Assembly (NCBI GenBank): GCA_949295915.1
Contig: CASFNB010000012.1
Location: 1-43,281, forward strand
Reading direction: 5' to 3'
Source of the DNA: an uncultured Pseudomonadota bacterium
GTDB lineage: Bacteria; Pseudomonadota; Alphaproteobacteria; RF32; CAG-239
Length of the DNA: 43,281 nt
In this document: one piece after another, positions 8,747 to 16,861 of the stretch
How positions within the stretch are numbered: position 1 is the first letter of the stretch
Layout: each line of letters starts with the position of its first letter
The notes under the pieces: generated by a model
The model's input: only the letters and a program-made list of their open reading frames with translations
Database searches by the model: none
What the model was told of the DNA's origin: nothing
Position numbers and translations under genes: made by a program

Positions 8747-9613
8747 CTACCACCAACTTTTATCGTCGTTCTGCAATTGTCTGATATCCTGTTGCCAAGA
8801 GTCTATTTCTTTTCCGTCTTTATCTTTCAAAAACAGAGTATATACAATAATTGGTGTGTCAATCCCTTGGTTAGGATAAGCATCGACGGAAACATCTAAA
8901 ACATAATCGGCGTCATCTAAATTAGAAACCATCATAAAGTTTTGAGAGCCATCAATAATATTGTAGATTGTTTTGTTGGCATAGTGCAAACCGTCGGGCA
9001 GATTTGGATTAATTTTTTTTGCTTCTAGGACCAAAAGTTTAGGTTTTTGTCCTTGTTGTTTATAAATTTTTTGCGTGTCATCCAGCATTTTATTTGTAAC
9101 GCGGGTTGCTGCAATGGCATAAACTTTAGGCGTAATATCGGCACTGTTATAATGCGTGGCTGTAGACGTTGTTTGGTTTGTCTCAACTTGCTCGGTAAGG
9201 TTGTTGCCGTAAGTAACCGGAATGGTTTGAGTTTCTGTTTCTGTTTGAGTTTCTGTTTGAGTTTGAGTTTCTGTTGTTTTAACTATAGTCTCCTCTTGCA
9301 CCGATAAAGATTGCGGTTGACTTTGCATAGAGACGACCTCGGTCGGCGGCAGTATATCATCATCCTCATTTTCATCAAAAAGCAAATTATTTGCAGTTTG
9401 CGGCACGGTGTTTTTTTCAGGGGCGGTAGGCTGAGGATTTCTCAGTTCTTGAGGGATAACAAGCTCTTTGGAAGAGACCTTTTGAGTGGGGGCCGCCATT
9501 GCTTCGGGTGCGGCGTTTTCATCATCATAAAAGAAAGTCATCTCATCGCTGTAATGTTGACAAGCAGATAAAGATAAAACGGCAATAGAAAAAATAAGAG
9601 TATTTTTATTCAT
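8747..9613 (-). CDS. Lipoprotein with low-complexity Thr/Gln/Glu region
   Basis: The 288-residue protein has a lipoprotein signal (LSLSAC, Cys18). A long acidic, Pro/Gln-rich disordered region contains alternating TQ/TE dipeptides near residues 115-130. It ends in a folded domain of about 125 residues (TPKVYAIAATRV to SWW) with strands such as DADYVLDVSVDAYP and the closing FLKDKDGKEIDSW. That pattern recalls outer-membrane LpoB-like activators that reach through the periplasm on a disordered tether; this is inference only. It forms a two-gene unit with the secreted protein at 7655-8743. Confidence 0.65.
   Translation of the reverse strand: MNKNTLIFSIAVLSLSACQHYSDEMTFFYDDENAAPEAMAAPTQKVSSKELVIPQELRNPQPTAPEKNTVPQTANNLLFDENEDDDILPPTEVVSMQSQPQSLSVQEETIVKTTETQTQTETQTETETQTIPVTYGNNLTEQVETNQTTSTATHYNSADITPKVYAIAATRVTNKMLDDTQKIYKQQGQKPKLLVLEAKKINPNLPDGLHYANKTIYNIIDGSQNFMMVSNLDDADYVLDVSVDAYPNQGIDTPIIVYTLFLKDKDGKEIDSWQQDIRQLQNDDKSWW
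9225..9272 (-). repeat. In-frame hexanucleotide tandem repeat (TQ/TE)
   Basis: Eight consecutive 6-nt units of the form GTTTGA or GTTTCT (plus strand) encode the alternating Thr-Gln/Thr-Glu tract of the lipoprotein. Since the unit is two codons, gain or loss of units would change tether length without a frameshift. Confidence 0.85.
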
Positions 9614-9789
9614 TATGCAAACCTGTAATATTTTATATCAGATTAATTATTAATCACTATAAACGGAATAAAAAAAAACACATTAAATTTTTTAACTTAT
9701 TCACTTTAATATTCATACAATCTTTGTTTGCTTTTTATAAAAAAATACATTATGTTATGAAAAATTGCATGAAAATGGAGATTTTTTAA

Positions 9790-10068
9790 ATGAGAAAATT
9801 GTTTCTTTTTTTGTTGCTTATTTTGAGCGGATGCTCTTCAGGTGTTGATATTGACGATTTTCATAAATATCCGGAAAGAATGAACCATTGGGCAGCAACT
9901 TCCAACATGGAAGATTTGTGCGATGCTTTGTTTGAATATCAGGATGATACGTTTATCTTAAACCGAATTTTAATAGAATTCCGTCGTCGCAATATTTCAA
10001 CCATGAACTGTCCGCAATATGAAGATGAAATGAAAGAAATAAACAAAAATAAAAGGAACCGCGTATGA
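9790..10068 (+). CDS. Small lipoprotein
   Basis: A 92-residue protein with a clear lipoprotein signal (LFLFLLLILSGC, Cys15). The mature part is short, charged and helical and has two further Cys. The ATG follows TGGAG. Its stop overlaps the start of the M48 protease gene by 4 nt (ATGA), so the two are translationally coupled. It may be a partner or adaptor for that protease; no family is recognised. Confidence 0.7.
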   Translation: MRKLFLFLLLILSGCSSGVDIDDFHKYPERMNHWAATSNMEDLCDALFEYQDDTFILNRILIEFRRRNISTMNCPQYEDEMKEINKNKRNRV

Positions 10069-11228
10069 AAAAAACACTTCTTTGGGCAATGTACTGTGCT
10101 TTTTTAAGCAGTTGTGCCACACCAACGGCAAATCTACCGTCGACTATGTGGTATGATAAAACCGAAATGCGCAAACAACATTATGAATATGCACAAAATT
10201 ATGCTGTTGAAAGAGATAAAAAAATCAATACCATTTTCTATAATTTGAAGAAAAATACGGGTGAAGAACTTTGTGACCGCAAATTAAAACCCGATTTGGG
10301 TTTTGACGTTGGGGTTTATCTTCCCAAAAAACATTGGTGGCAGTTTACTGTAAGTCAAGAAGCCCGAGAAGAAGAGGAAGATATTAAAAATCTGAACTAC
10401 TTTGACGATGAAAACGTTATTTATGTTCGTTATGTTATAAAAGGTTCTGCAGCAGACAAAGCCGGAATAAAACCCATGGATAGAATAGTCACCATTTTTG
10501 GTATTGCTGCGCCTAATACGACCGATGCCAAAGAAGATTATGAGGAAATATTAAAAGAAAATTTAACCAGTTCTACTGTAGGCATGCCGGTTGAAGTGCT
10601 GGTAGAACGCAAAGGGAAACTCAAAAACATAACCATAAAACCGGATACGGTTTGCCCTTATAATTTAAAAATTGTCAAAGATGATCCCGATATTAATGCT
10701 TATGCAGATGGAGAAGATGTCTATTTGACCCAGCCGATGATTGATTATATGCAAGGAGAAATGGAACTGGCAGCAGTTTTAGCGCATGAACTGGCACACA
10801 ATACCTTAGGGCATAGTGAATCTAAAGAACTGAATGCGACAATCGGTGCTATTGCCGGCGGTATTTTAGACGGTTTGGCTAACAATCCGGGAGGAAGTAC
10901 GGCTAATATGGGGGCCGAACTGGGCAGAAAAATATATTCCAAAGATTTTGAGTTTGAAGCCGATTATTTGAGCGTTTATTATGTGGCTCGAGCCGGATAT
11001 GATTATAAACAGATGAGTGTAATGCAAAAAAAACTAGCTGCCCGCTATAAAGATATTATCTATTTTTCGACCGACACGCATCCCAAACCGCAAGAACGTT
11101 CAGCATTGATGCTTGAAGCCGCAAAAGAAATTGATATGAAAAAAGCGTTCAAAGAACCGCTGTTACCGGACTTTGCCAAACGCAATTCCCATCTTGAAGA
11201 CAAAACGGATGACGCAAAATGGTTTTAA
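10065..11228 (+). CDS. M48-family zinc metalloprotease lipoprotein with PDZ domain
   Basis: The 387-residue protein has a lipoprotein signal ending LSSC (Cys17). A PDZ-like domain (about 117-195) contains [20 protein letters not shown]. The M48 catalytic domain follows, with HELAH (241-245) and the third zinc ligand in EFEAD (296-300). M48 lipoproteins of this kind (BepA/LoiP-like) degrade misfolded outer-membrane proteins in the periplasm; here a PDZ domain precedes the protease where BepA has C-terminal TPRs. It overlaps the small lipoprotein gene by 4 nt and the DUF1294 gene by 10 nt, so all three are tightly linked. Confidence 0.88.
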   Translation: MKKTLLWAMYCAFLSSCATPTANLPSTMWYDKTEMRKQHYEYAQNYAVERDKKINTIFYNLKKNTGEELCDRKLKPDLGFDVGVYLPKKHWWQFTVSQEAREEEEDIKNLNYFDDENVIYVRYVIKGSAADKAGIKPMDRIVTIFGIAAPNTTDAKEDYEEILKENLTSSTVGMPVEVLVERKGKLKNITIKPDTVCPYNLKIVKDDPDINAYADGEDVYLTQPMIDYMQGEMELAAVLAHELAHNTLGHSESKELNATIGAIAGGILDGLANNPGGSTANMGAELGRKIYSKDFEFEADYLSVYYVARAGYDYKQMSVMQKKLAARYKDIIYFSTDTHPKPQERSALMLEAAKEIDMKKAFKEPLLPDFAKRNSHLEDKTDDAKWF

Positions 11229-11656
11229 CATTCACGGCAGTCTTAATAGGTTTATTGGCTTTAGTTCGGCCCTTGCAGAAAAACAATTTTTATATTTTGC
11301 ATAGTGCCATAGTAATCTTGTCGGCCTATTATGTTCAGACACACTATTTTACGGTAACACCGTTTGCACCCAAAACATTTATGCTGTTTTTGGTTTTTCA
11401 TCTGGTTTCAATCAACCTCACGACAATGGTTGCATATTATGTTGACAAGAGAGCCGCTATCAGACATACTTGGCGCGTTCCGGAAAACACATTACATACA
11501 TTGGAGTTTTTGGGCGGTTGGCCGGGAGCTTTGATGGCACAAAAGTTGTTTCGTCACAAAACGGTAAAAAAAAGCTTTCGCGCCATATTTTGGTTGATGA
11601 TCGTTATGGAATTTTCTGCCGTATGGATTATTTTGAAATATTTAAAATTAATATAG
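11219..11656 (+). CDS. DUF1294 membrane protein
   Basis: A 145-residue inner-membrane protein with about four hydrophobic helices. It has the family signature: [28 protein letters not shown] and RHKTVKKSF. The function of DUF1294 is unknown. The start overlaps the end of the M48 protease gene by 10 nt. The MsbA-type transporter follows after 8 nt. Confidence 0.85.
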   Translation: MVLTFTAVLIGLLALVRPLQKNNFYILHSAIVILSAYYVQTHYFTVTPFAPKTFMLFLVFHLVSINLTTMVAYYVDKRAAIRHTWRVPENTLHTLEFLGGWPGALMAQKLFRHKTVKKSFRAIFWLMIVMEFSAVWIILKYLKLI

Positions 11657-11664
11657 GAAAATAA

Positions 11665-13434
11665 ATGACAGTCTATTTGCAAGCCGTTTCAGATGTTCCT
11701 CAAATGGAATTTTCTGCGCATTATAAGAAAATGTTACCTTATGTCAAACCCTATTATGGACGAGCAATTTTAGCCGTTGCGTTAAGTATTCCGATCGGGG
11801 CACTTGATGCCGTAATTGCATGGGCATTAAAACCGTTTATGGATGTTGTTTTGGTAGATAAATCGGCTCATTCGCCGTTGCTGATTCCATTGGTCATAGT
11901 TTTGTTTACAATTTTTCAAGGCATTTTGACGTATATGTCGACCTACATGAACGCATGGGTTGGAATGAAGATAACGCAAGACGTTAAAAGAGATTTATAT
12001 AAAAAATTATTATATATGGAACCGGCATTTTTTGATAAGAACAATTCGGGTTTAATCATTCAACGTTTTTCAGGAGATGCCGATACAGCTTGTACCGGAT
12101 TGTTGGATAATATCAGGGTTTTCACCTCTCGCATATTTTCAACGGTTTCACTGATAGGCGTATTATTTTATAATTCATGGCAGTTGGCATTAATTGCTAT
12201 TGTTGTATTAGGTGGAGCTCTGGCGCCGTTGGCTTATGTCAGACGTTTAATCAAAAATATTGTGCAGGAGCAAGTAAAAGCCGGCGGAGCCGTATTAACC
12301 AAATATAATGAGACCTATTCAGGCAGTAAAACCATCACATCATACAATTTGCAAAAAGAAATGTATGACAGATATGACGGAATTTTGCGCCGATTGTTCA
12401 AACTCGGTATAAAGATGGTGCAAAAAACGGCATGGCTGACACCGATGATGCACATTATCGTATCGATAGGGGTGGCTGCCGTCATAGGATTCGGAAGCTA
12501 TTTAATTGTAAACGGAACAATAAGCAGTGGTAACTTTGTTTCTTTTATAACGGCTCTGATAATGCTTTATACGCCGATAAAAAATATTGGTAAAAGTTTC
12601 AATGCCGTTCAAGTTTCATTCATGGCGATAGAACGTATCGCCGAACTCTTGGATATTAAGCCTGATATCAAAGAGAAACCGACAGCACAAGAATTAGTTA
12701 AAATCAAGCAAGGGGTTTCTTTTGAAAACGTATGCTTTGAATATGATGAGAATATTCCTGTATTAAAGAATATCAATTTAGAAGCCAAAGCAGGGAGTAC
12801 GGTTGCCTTAGTCGGAAATTCTGGCGGAGGCAAAACCACGATTGTAAATTTGATACCGCGGTTTTATGATGTCAAATCCGGAGAAATAAAGATTGATGGA
12901 ATAAATATCAAAGATTACACGTTAGAAAGCTTACGAGATAAGATAGCGGTTGTTTTTCAAGACAATTTTTTGTTTGGGGGAACCATCAGAGATAATATTT
13001 TATTGGGCAAAGCCGATGCTACGGAAAAGGAAATAGAAAAAGCAATTAAAATGGCTTGTTTGGATGAGTTTATTGCCGAACAAGAAAAAGGTTTAGATAC
13101 GCCGATCGGAGAGCGAGGAGCATTACTTTCCGGTGGTCAAAGACAGCGTTTGGCAATCGCGAGAGCATTTTTGAAAAATGCGCCGATAGTCATATTGGAT
13201 GAAGCAACATCTGCATTAGATAATAAGTCGGAAGCAGTTGTTCAGAAAGCCATAGAAAATCTTATGAAAGACAGAACGGTCTTTGTTATAGCTCACCGCT
13301 TAAGCACGGTTCACAATGCAGATAAAATAATAGTGATTAATGATGGCGAGGTAGTTGAGAGCGGCTCGCATAATGAACTGATGCAGATAGAGAACGGGGC
13401 ATACAAAACGCTGTATAACGCGCAATTTAAGTAG
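11665..13434 (+). CDS. msbA: MsbA-type ABC exporter (fused membrane and ATPase domains)
   Basis: The 589-residue half-transporter has six transmembrane helices in residues about 20-320 (type I exporter fold). The nucleotide-binding domain carries Walker A GNSGGGKTT (about residue 384), the signature LSGGQRQR, Walker B VILDEATSALD and the switch His in IAHRLS. MsbA homodimers flip lipid A-core to the outer leaflet, which fits the lpxD/fabZ cluster in this window. Assignment to MsbA rather than a drug or peptide exporter rests on overall similarity, so substrate is inferred. No clear terminator follows; the next element is the 56-bp repeat at 13482. Confidence 0.82.
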   Translation: MTVYLQAVSDVPQMEFSAHYKKMLPYVKPYYGRAILAVALSIPIGALDAVIAWALKPFMDVVLVDKSAHSPLLIPLVIVLFTIFQGILTYMSTYMNAWVGMKITQDVKRDLYKKLLYMEPAFFDKNNSGLIIQRFSGDADTACTGLLDNIRVFTSRIFSTVSLIGVLFYNSWQLALIAIVVLGGALAPLAYVRRLIKNIVQEQVKAGGAVLTKYNETYSGSKTITSYNLQKEMYDRYDGILRRLFKLGIKMVQKTAWLTPMMHIIVSIGVAAVIGFGSYLIVNGTISSGNFVSFITALIMLYTPIKNIGKSFNAVQVSFMAIERIAELLDIKPDIKEKPTAQELVKIKQGVSFENVCFEYDENIPVLKNINLEAKAGSTVALVGNSGGGKTTIVNLIPRFYDVKSGEIKIDGINIKDYTLESLRDKIAVVFQDNFLFGGTIRDNILLGKADATEKEIEKAIKMACLDEFIAEQEKGLDTPIGERGALLSGGQRQRLAIARAFLKNAPIVILDEATSALDNKSEAVVQKAIENLMKDRTVFVIAHRLSTVHNADKIIVINDGEVVESGSHNELMQIENGAYKTLYNAQFK

Positions 13435-13481
13435 ATAAACACACAGACAAGGTACGAAAGATTAGCCGAGGATGTTGTTTG

Positions 13482-13537
13482 TTCAGGGCACAGACAGCTC
13501 GGCAGTCTAACCGATGCGGTCAAGCTGGCTCAGCTTG
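13482..13537. repeat. 56-bp direct repeat, left copy
   Basis: It matches 15957-16012 at 54 of 56 positions in the same orientation. The two copies bracket the Cys-rich gene with its promoter and terminator. The right-hand 17 nt form a palindrome with arms CAAGCT/AGCTTG. Further potential pairing (GCCGAG at 13465-13470 with CTCGGC at 13498-13503) suggests a structured element. No ORF is supported in 13435-13604. Confidence 0.9.
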
Positions 13538-13550
13538 GCTGGCGGCAGCC

Positions 13551-13589
13551 AAAAAAATCCCCTCTCGGATAAGAGCACCGAGAGGGGAT
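13551..13589 (-). terminator. Rho-independent terminator of the Cys-rich gene
   Basis: A perfect 12-bp stem ATCCCCTCTCGG/CCGAGAGGGGAT (13557-13568 with 13578-13589) is followed on the minus strand by a T run. It begins 16 nt after the stop of the Cys-rich gene. It is the strongest GC-rich terminator in the window. Confidence 0.93.
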
Positions 13590-13604
13590 AAAATTTACAT
13601 CTAC

Positions 13605-15767
13605 TTATTGAGCAAAAATTCCCTGAGAGAAAATTTTAGTAAAAGAATCCGGCATTTTGGTCAGCTTTTTGGAAGAATCAAAAGTTGCTCCGTTAATCGT
13701 TGGTGTTGATGTATTGTCTAATTTAAATGTTCTACAATAATTAGAATTTTGAGACGGAGTAATGCATGTATATGTTCCTTTTGCGGTCTCAAAAGATGCC
13801 TGTTCAGCAAGCGAAAATTCAGTCCGTGAAGTAGTAGCCAAATCACCGGAACACTTCATTCTTAATTTTGAACCTGTTTCAGCTGTTATAGAAAGATTTT
13901 TTGACAGATATGATCCTAAACATCTTGCATATGGTTCAACGGCTTCCAGATTAAATTGCGCGTTATCCGAAATTGATATGTCACCTCTTTTCACCAACCC
14001 ATTAATATAGCCGGTTCCGTATATATTTAATTGACTATTGTTGTGTAATGCAATTTCATCATTCTCATTGTAATCAAATTTTGACAATATTATTGGATCT
14101 CCGACAGGTTCAATCATTTTTATGTTTAATTGGCTGTCACCATATAAAGCAAAAGCAGCATTTGAATTTAAAGTATTATTTGCTTTTTTTGTATAAATAT
14201 TTAAAATAGCACCATCATTTAATCTAATTCCGATGAGATCATTATATTGAGCATAATAAATAAGCAAGGCATCAGAAGTTTCACCAAAGCTTAAAATGTT
14301 CATTTGAGATGCCCCGGACATTGATAGTTGCCCAGCATATACAGCAATAGACCCTCTTCCGTATGTTTCAACATTGAGCTTTGATTTAGTTTGTAAGTCA
14401 AAGGAACCTCCATTACCAGAAATATTTTTACCCCATCCAACAGCAATAACACCACATTGATTAAGTTTTATATTAAGAGAGGCATCTTTTTTAAGATAAA
14501 TTCCTCCATTGATTACCGCAGGTTGACTTGTACTGGCAGAATAGGCAGTCGGGTCTGTACACGGTTCTCCTCTTTCAATGATATTATTTGTTCCTTCAAA
14601 TATCCATTGAGCATATCCTTTGGGAGAATATAAAATCTTTATATATTTTGAAGAAAAAGGATCAGTATAAATATTTACATTTTTAAAGTGATAATCTGAA
14701 CGGGAAGTGGGGTCTCTTTCATATTCAATAACATAGTTGGGCGAATCCCCGTAGTTATCGTTTTTAATATCTATTGTGATGTTAGATAACTTAGAATCAG
14801 AATAAGTTCCCTTCATATAAATAGGAGAATCACCACCGTAATAGTTTGAAACGAATGTTATCGTATGTCCGTTACCGTCAAGAGAGACATTTTCTCCAAA
14901 TTCCAGTGTGGAAGAACAAGTAATATCTGTATCAAGAGTAACATTTGCTCTGTCATTCGCTAATTTTCCCCGCAAAGTTTCACAATCAGGAATTTCGTAT
15001 TGAGGGGCAGGTTTACACTGATAACATTTGGTACCGGCTTCGGTAGTTGTCGGAGATACGGTAGATTCGATACCGGTATCGCAGGTTTTGAAATAGCCGT
15101 CGGGACAAGTATCATCGAGAGGGATACAAGAAGTTCCGTTATTGGCAATTTTGTATCCATCATAGCATTGAGCAATTTTGCAGACATTGGTTGAACAATT
15201 AGAATAGGCGGAATTGCAATCCGGACATTTTGTCAAGCTTGAAGAATTTGCCGGTTTGGAAGAGCAGCTGAGAGAGTAACCGGAGCAAGAAACATTCCGA
15301 CATCCTTTATAACAAGTTAAACCGCTTTGAGTAATTTTGGTACACACTTGCCCGGAAGGAACATAAGAAGAATATCCCAAAGTAGAACAACTGCTTGGAA
15401 TGCAGGAAGAACCGGAAAGTTTATAACCGGTTTTGCAAGAATTAAATTTAAATCTGTGAGCATCAAAAGGGCAGGAAGAACAATTTGCGCCGCTCGGACA
15501 AGAAGATAATGTATAAGCAGCGCAGTTATCCTGACTATAATCACCGCTGAGAGAATCTATGATACCGAATTCACTATCCTTAAAATCAGGTAAGAAAACG
15601 GACTTAGCGATTTTATACGATTGAAAAGGTATAGGCTTTAATTCTAAGGCGTGTGTATAGGCGTGTGTGTTGTAGTAAAGAGGCGTAAAAGCCCAAGCCG
15701 AGTTAAAAAAGCCATACAATAAGCACCAGCATAAGGATGACAAAGTTAAACAAACAGGTTTAGTCAT
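13605..15767 (-). CDS. Large secreted Cys-rich / beta-helix-like protein
   Basis: The 720-residue protein has a Sec signal peptide ending near AWA (residue 26). A Cys-rich region (about 75-265) follows, built of irregular modules such as SCKTGYKLSGSSC and CPDGYFKTC. From about residue 275 to 700 it is Gly/Asn/Ser-rich with repeating hydrophobic strands (VTLDTDITC, SLDGNGHTITF, LNIYTKK, QLNIYGTGYI), a pattern typical of right-handed beta-helix adhesins or polysaccharide-binding proteins. No autotransporter barrel, sortase signal or membrane anchor is visible. I chose the ATG at 15767 (GGAGGTG in front); the longer ORF start at 15812 falls inside the promoter. It shares a module with the protein at the right edge. 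It is bracketed by direct repeats and has its own promoter and terminator, so it behaves as an isolated cassette. Confidence 0.85.
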   Translation of the reverse strand: MTKPVCLTLSSLCWCLLYGFFNSAWAFTPLYYNTHAYTHALELKPIPFQSYKIAKSVFLPDFKDSEFGIIDSLSGDYSQDNCAAYTLSSCPSGANCSSCPFDAHRFKFNSCKTGYKLSGSSCIPSSCSTLGYSSYVPSGQVCTKITQSGLTCYKGCRNVSCSGYSLSCSSKPANSSSLTKCPDCNSAYSNCSTNVCKIAQCYDGYKIANNGTSCIPLDDTCPDGYFKTCDTGIESTVSPTTTEAGTKCYQCKPAPQYEIPDCETLRGKLANDRANVTLDTDITCSSTLEFGENVSLDGNGHTITFVSNYYGGDSPIYMKGTYSDSKLSNITIDIKNDNYGDSPNYVIEYERDPTSRSDYHFKNVNIYTDPFSSKYIKILYSPKGYAQWIFEGTNNIIERGEPCTDPTAYSASTSQPAVINGGIYLKKDASLNIKLNQCGVIAVGWGKNISGNGGSFDLQTKSKLNVETYGRGSIAVYAGQLSMSGASQMNILSFGETSDALLIYYAQYNDLIGIRLNDGAILNIYTKKANNTLNSNAAFALYGDSQLNIKMIEPVGDPIILSKFDYNENDEIALHNNSQLNIYGTGYINGLVKRGDISISDNAQFNLEAVEPYARCLGSYLSKNLSITAETGSKLRMKCSGDLATTSRTEFSLAEQASFETAKGTYTCITPSQNSNYCRTFKLDNTSTPTINGATFDSSKKLTKMPDSFTKIFSQGIFAQ

Positions 15768-15770
15768 AAT

Positions 15771-15895
15771 ACACCTCCATGAATAATAAGAATTAAAGCC
15801 TATACTATTCATGATAAACCTTTTTTTTTTTTTGCAACCGAAAATTAAAGGCGAGCATAAAAAAGTTGTGGTAAAAGATTGTATTTAAAAGAAAA
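15771..15895 (-). promoter_or_regulatory. Promoter and leader of the Cys-rich gene, copy B, with poly-A spacer
   Basis: On the minus strand: -35-like TTGCAA (15832-15837), 15-nt spacer, -10-like TATCAT (15811-15816), about 37 nt of leader, GGAGGTG, ATG. The spacer includes most of a run of 13 A (plus-strand T at 15821-15833). The block is nearly identical to positions 1-126, where the run is 12 A plus a C, so spacer length is equal. A homopolymer in a promoter spacer is a classic substrate for slipped-strand phase variation. Confidence 0.6.
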
Positions 15896-15897
15896 GC

Positions 15898-15917
15898 CTT
15901 GTTTTTGAGGAAACAAG
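15898..15917 (-). terminator. Hairpin upstream of the Cys-rich promoter, probable ymdB terminator
   Basis: The 7-bp stem CTTGTTT/AAACAAG is followed on the minus strand by GCTTTTCTTTT. It ends transcription arriving from ymdB just before the Cys-rich promoter, as the hairpin at 124-149 does at the other promoter copy. The stem is AT-rich and short, so strength is uncertain. Confidence 0.5.
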
Positions 15918-15956
15918 ACACAAAAACCCCGCCAATGACGCAGAGAGCAACGCGGC

Positions 15957-16012
15957 TTCAGGGCACGGACAGCTCGGCAATCTAACCGATGCGGTCAAGC
16001 TGGCTCAGCTTG
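15957..16012. repeat. 56-bp direct repeat, right copy
   Basis: This is the partner of 13482-13537 (two mismatches, same orientation, 2,475 bp apart). It ends 2 nt from the stop codon of ymdB, so the cassette boundary abuts that gene's 3' end. Recombination between the copies would remove the Cys-rich gene with its promoter and terminator. Confidence 0.9.
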
Positions 16013-16014
16013 CG

Positions 16015-16797
16015 CTACATTTGTATCGGCTCTACACGTATTGCCAAACCAGTTGCGTCATCGGTTTCAACCAAAACGGCGCAAAGCGTCCCCGTACCGT
16101 TGGCAGGTGTGAGACGTCCACCGGTATATTTGCGTGCCAGACGATTGATTGGTTCTTGCTTATCAAAGCCCAAAACGGAGTCATAATCGCCGCACATACC
16201 GACATCGGTCAAATAAGCCGTGCCGCCCGGCCAAATTTTGGCATCTGCGGTCGGTACATGGGTATGAGAGCCGATAACGGCAGAAACGCGACCATCCAAA
16301 TAGCAACCGAGGGCCAATTTTTCCGAAGTAGCTTCAGCGTGAATATCAACAAAAATGGCATCAACATTTTTGCCGAGGGTATAATTTTTTAATAACTTAT
16401 CAATCGTAGCCACGGGGCAATCAACGGCTTCCATAAACAAGCGACCTAAAACTTGAATAATGAGCAATTTTTTGCCGTTTGCGGTTTCAATTTCGCAAAA
16501 ACCTTTCCCCGGAAGAGCTTCCGGATAGTTGAGGGGACGAACAATGCGTTTACATTCATCTAAAAAGGGGATGAGTTCTCTTTGTTGCCAAACATGGTTT
16601 CCGGTCACGAGAGCATCAACGCCTTTATCAAGGAAATCGCGGCAAATTCCGGGAGTTGCACCAAAGCCGTGAGCCGCATTTTCAATATTAACAATAACAA
16701 AATCGGGTTGATATTTTTGTTTTAAGGCATCTAAATTGTTCAAAACGGCTTCTCGACCGGCACGAGCCACAACATCACCGCAATAAATAAACTTCAT
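16015..16797 (-). CDS. ymdB: YmdB-family metallophosphoesterase (TIGR00282 type)
   Basis: The 260-residue protein has the di-metal ligands expected for this family: CGDVVARAGR (N-terminus), NIENAAHG, TGNHVWQQ, DIHAEATSEK and GSHTHVPTAD. Characterised members hydrolyse 2',3'-cyclic nucleotides and other phosphomonoesters in the cytosol. The ATG at 16797 gives the normal N-terminus MKFIYCGD; the longer ORF adds nine residues not typical of the family. It follows 6S RNA and zapA on the same strand, a familiar alphaproteobacterial neighbourhood, but the 5-formyltetrahydrofolate cyclo-ligase gene often found here is absent. Confidence 0.9.
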   Translation of the reverse strand: MKFIYCGDVVARAGREAVLNNLDALKQKYQPDFVIVNIENAAHGFGATPGICRDFLDKGVDALVTGNHVWQQRELIPFLDECKRIVRPLNYPEALPGKGFCEIETANGKKLLIIQVLGRLFMEAVDCPVATIDKLLKNYTLGKNVDAIFVDIHAEATSEKLALGCYLDGRVSAVIGSHTHVPTADAKIWPGGTAYLTDVGMCGDYDSVLGFDKQEPINRLARKYTGGRLTPANGTGTLCAVLVETDDATGLAIRVEPIQM

Positions 16798-16830
16798 TAG
16801 CAGACTTTCGGTAAAAATTAGCAACTAAAA

Positions 16831-16849
16831 AGCCCCTGAAAAAGGGGCT
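16831..16849 (-). terminator. Terminator after 6S RNA
   Basis: The 7-bp GC-rich stem AGCCCCT/AGGGGCT is followed on the minus strand by TTTT. It lies about 13 nt past the 3' end of the 6S RNA and before the ymdB start. Confidence 0.85.
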
Positions 16850-16861
16850 TAAAAACTTTAT

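Noticed and set aside
13482..13537. Integron attC-like site: GTCTAAC followed by a CAAGC palindrome arm recalls the left half of some attC sites
   Set aside because: The matching right half (GTTRRRY) is missing in both copies, and no integrase is in the window; resemblance is probably chance.
15768..15812. Longer N-terminus (15 extra residues) for the Cys-rich protein
   Set aside because: The upstream ATG lies in the -10 region, and a consensus ribosome binding site plus signal peptide mark the ATG at 15767.
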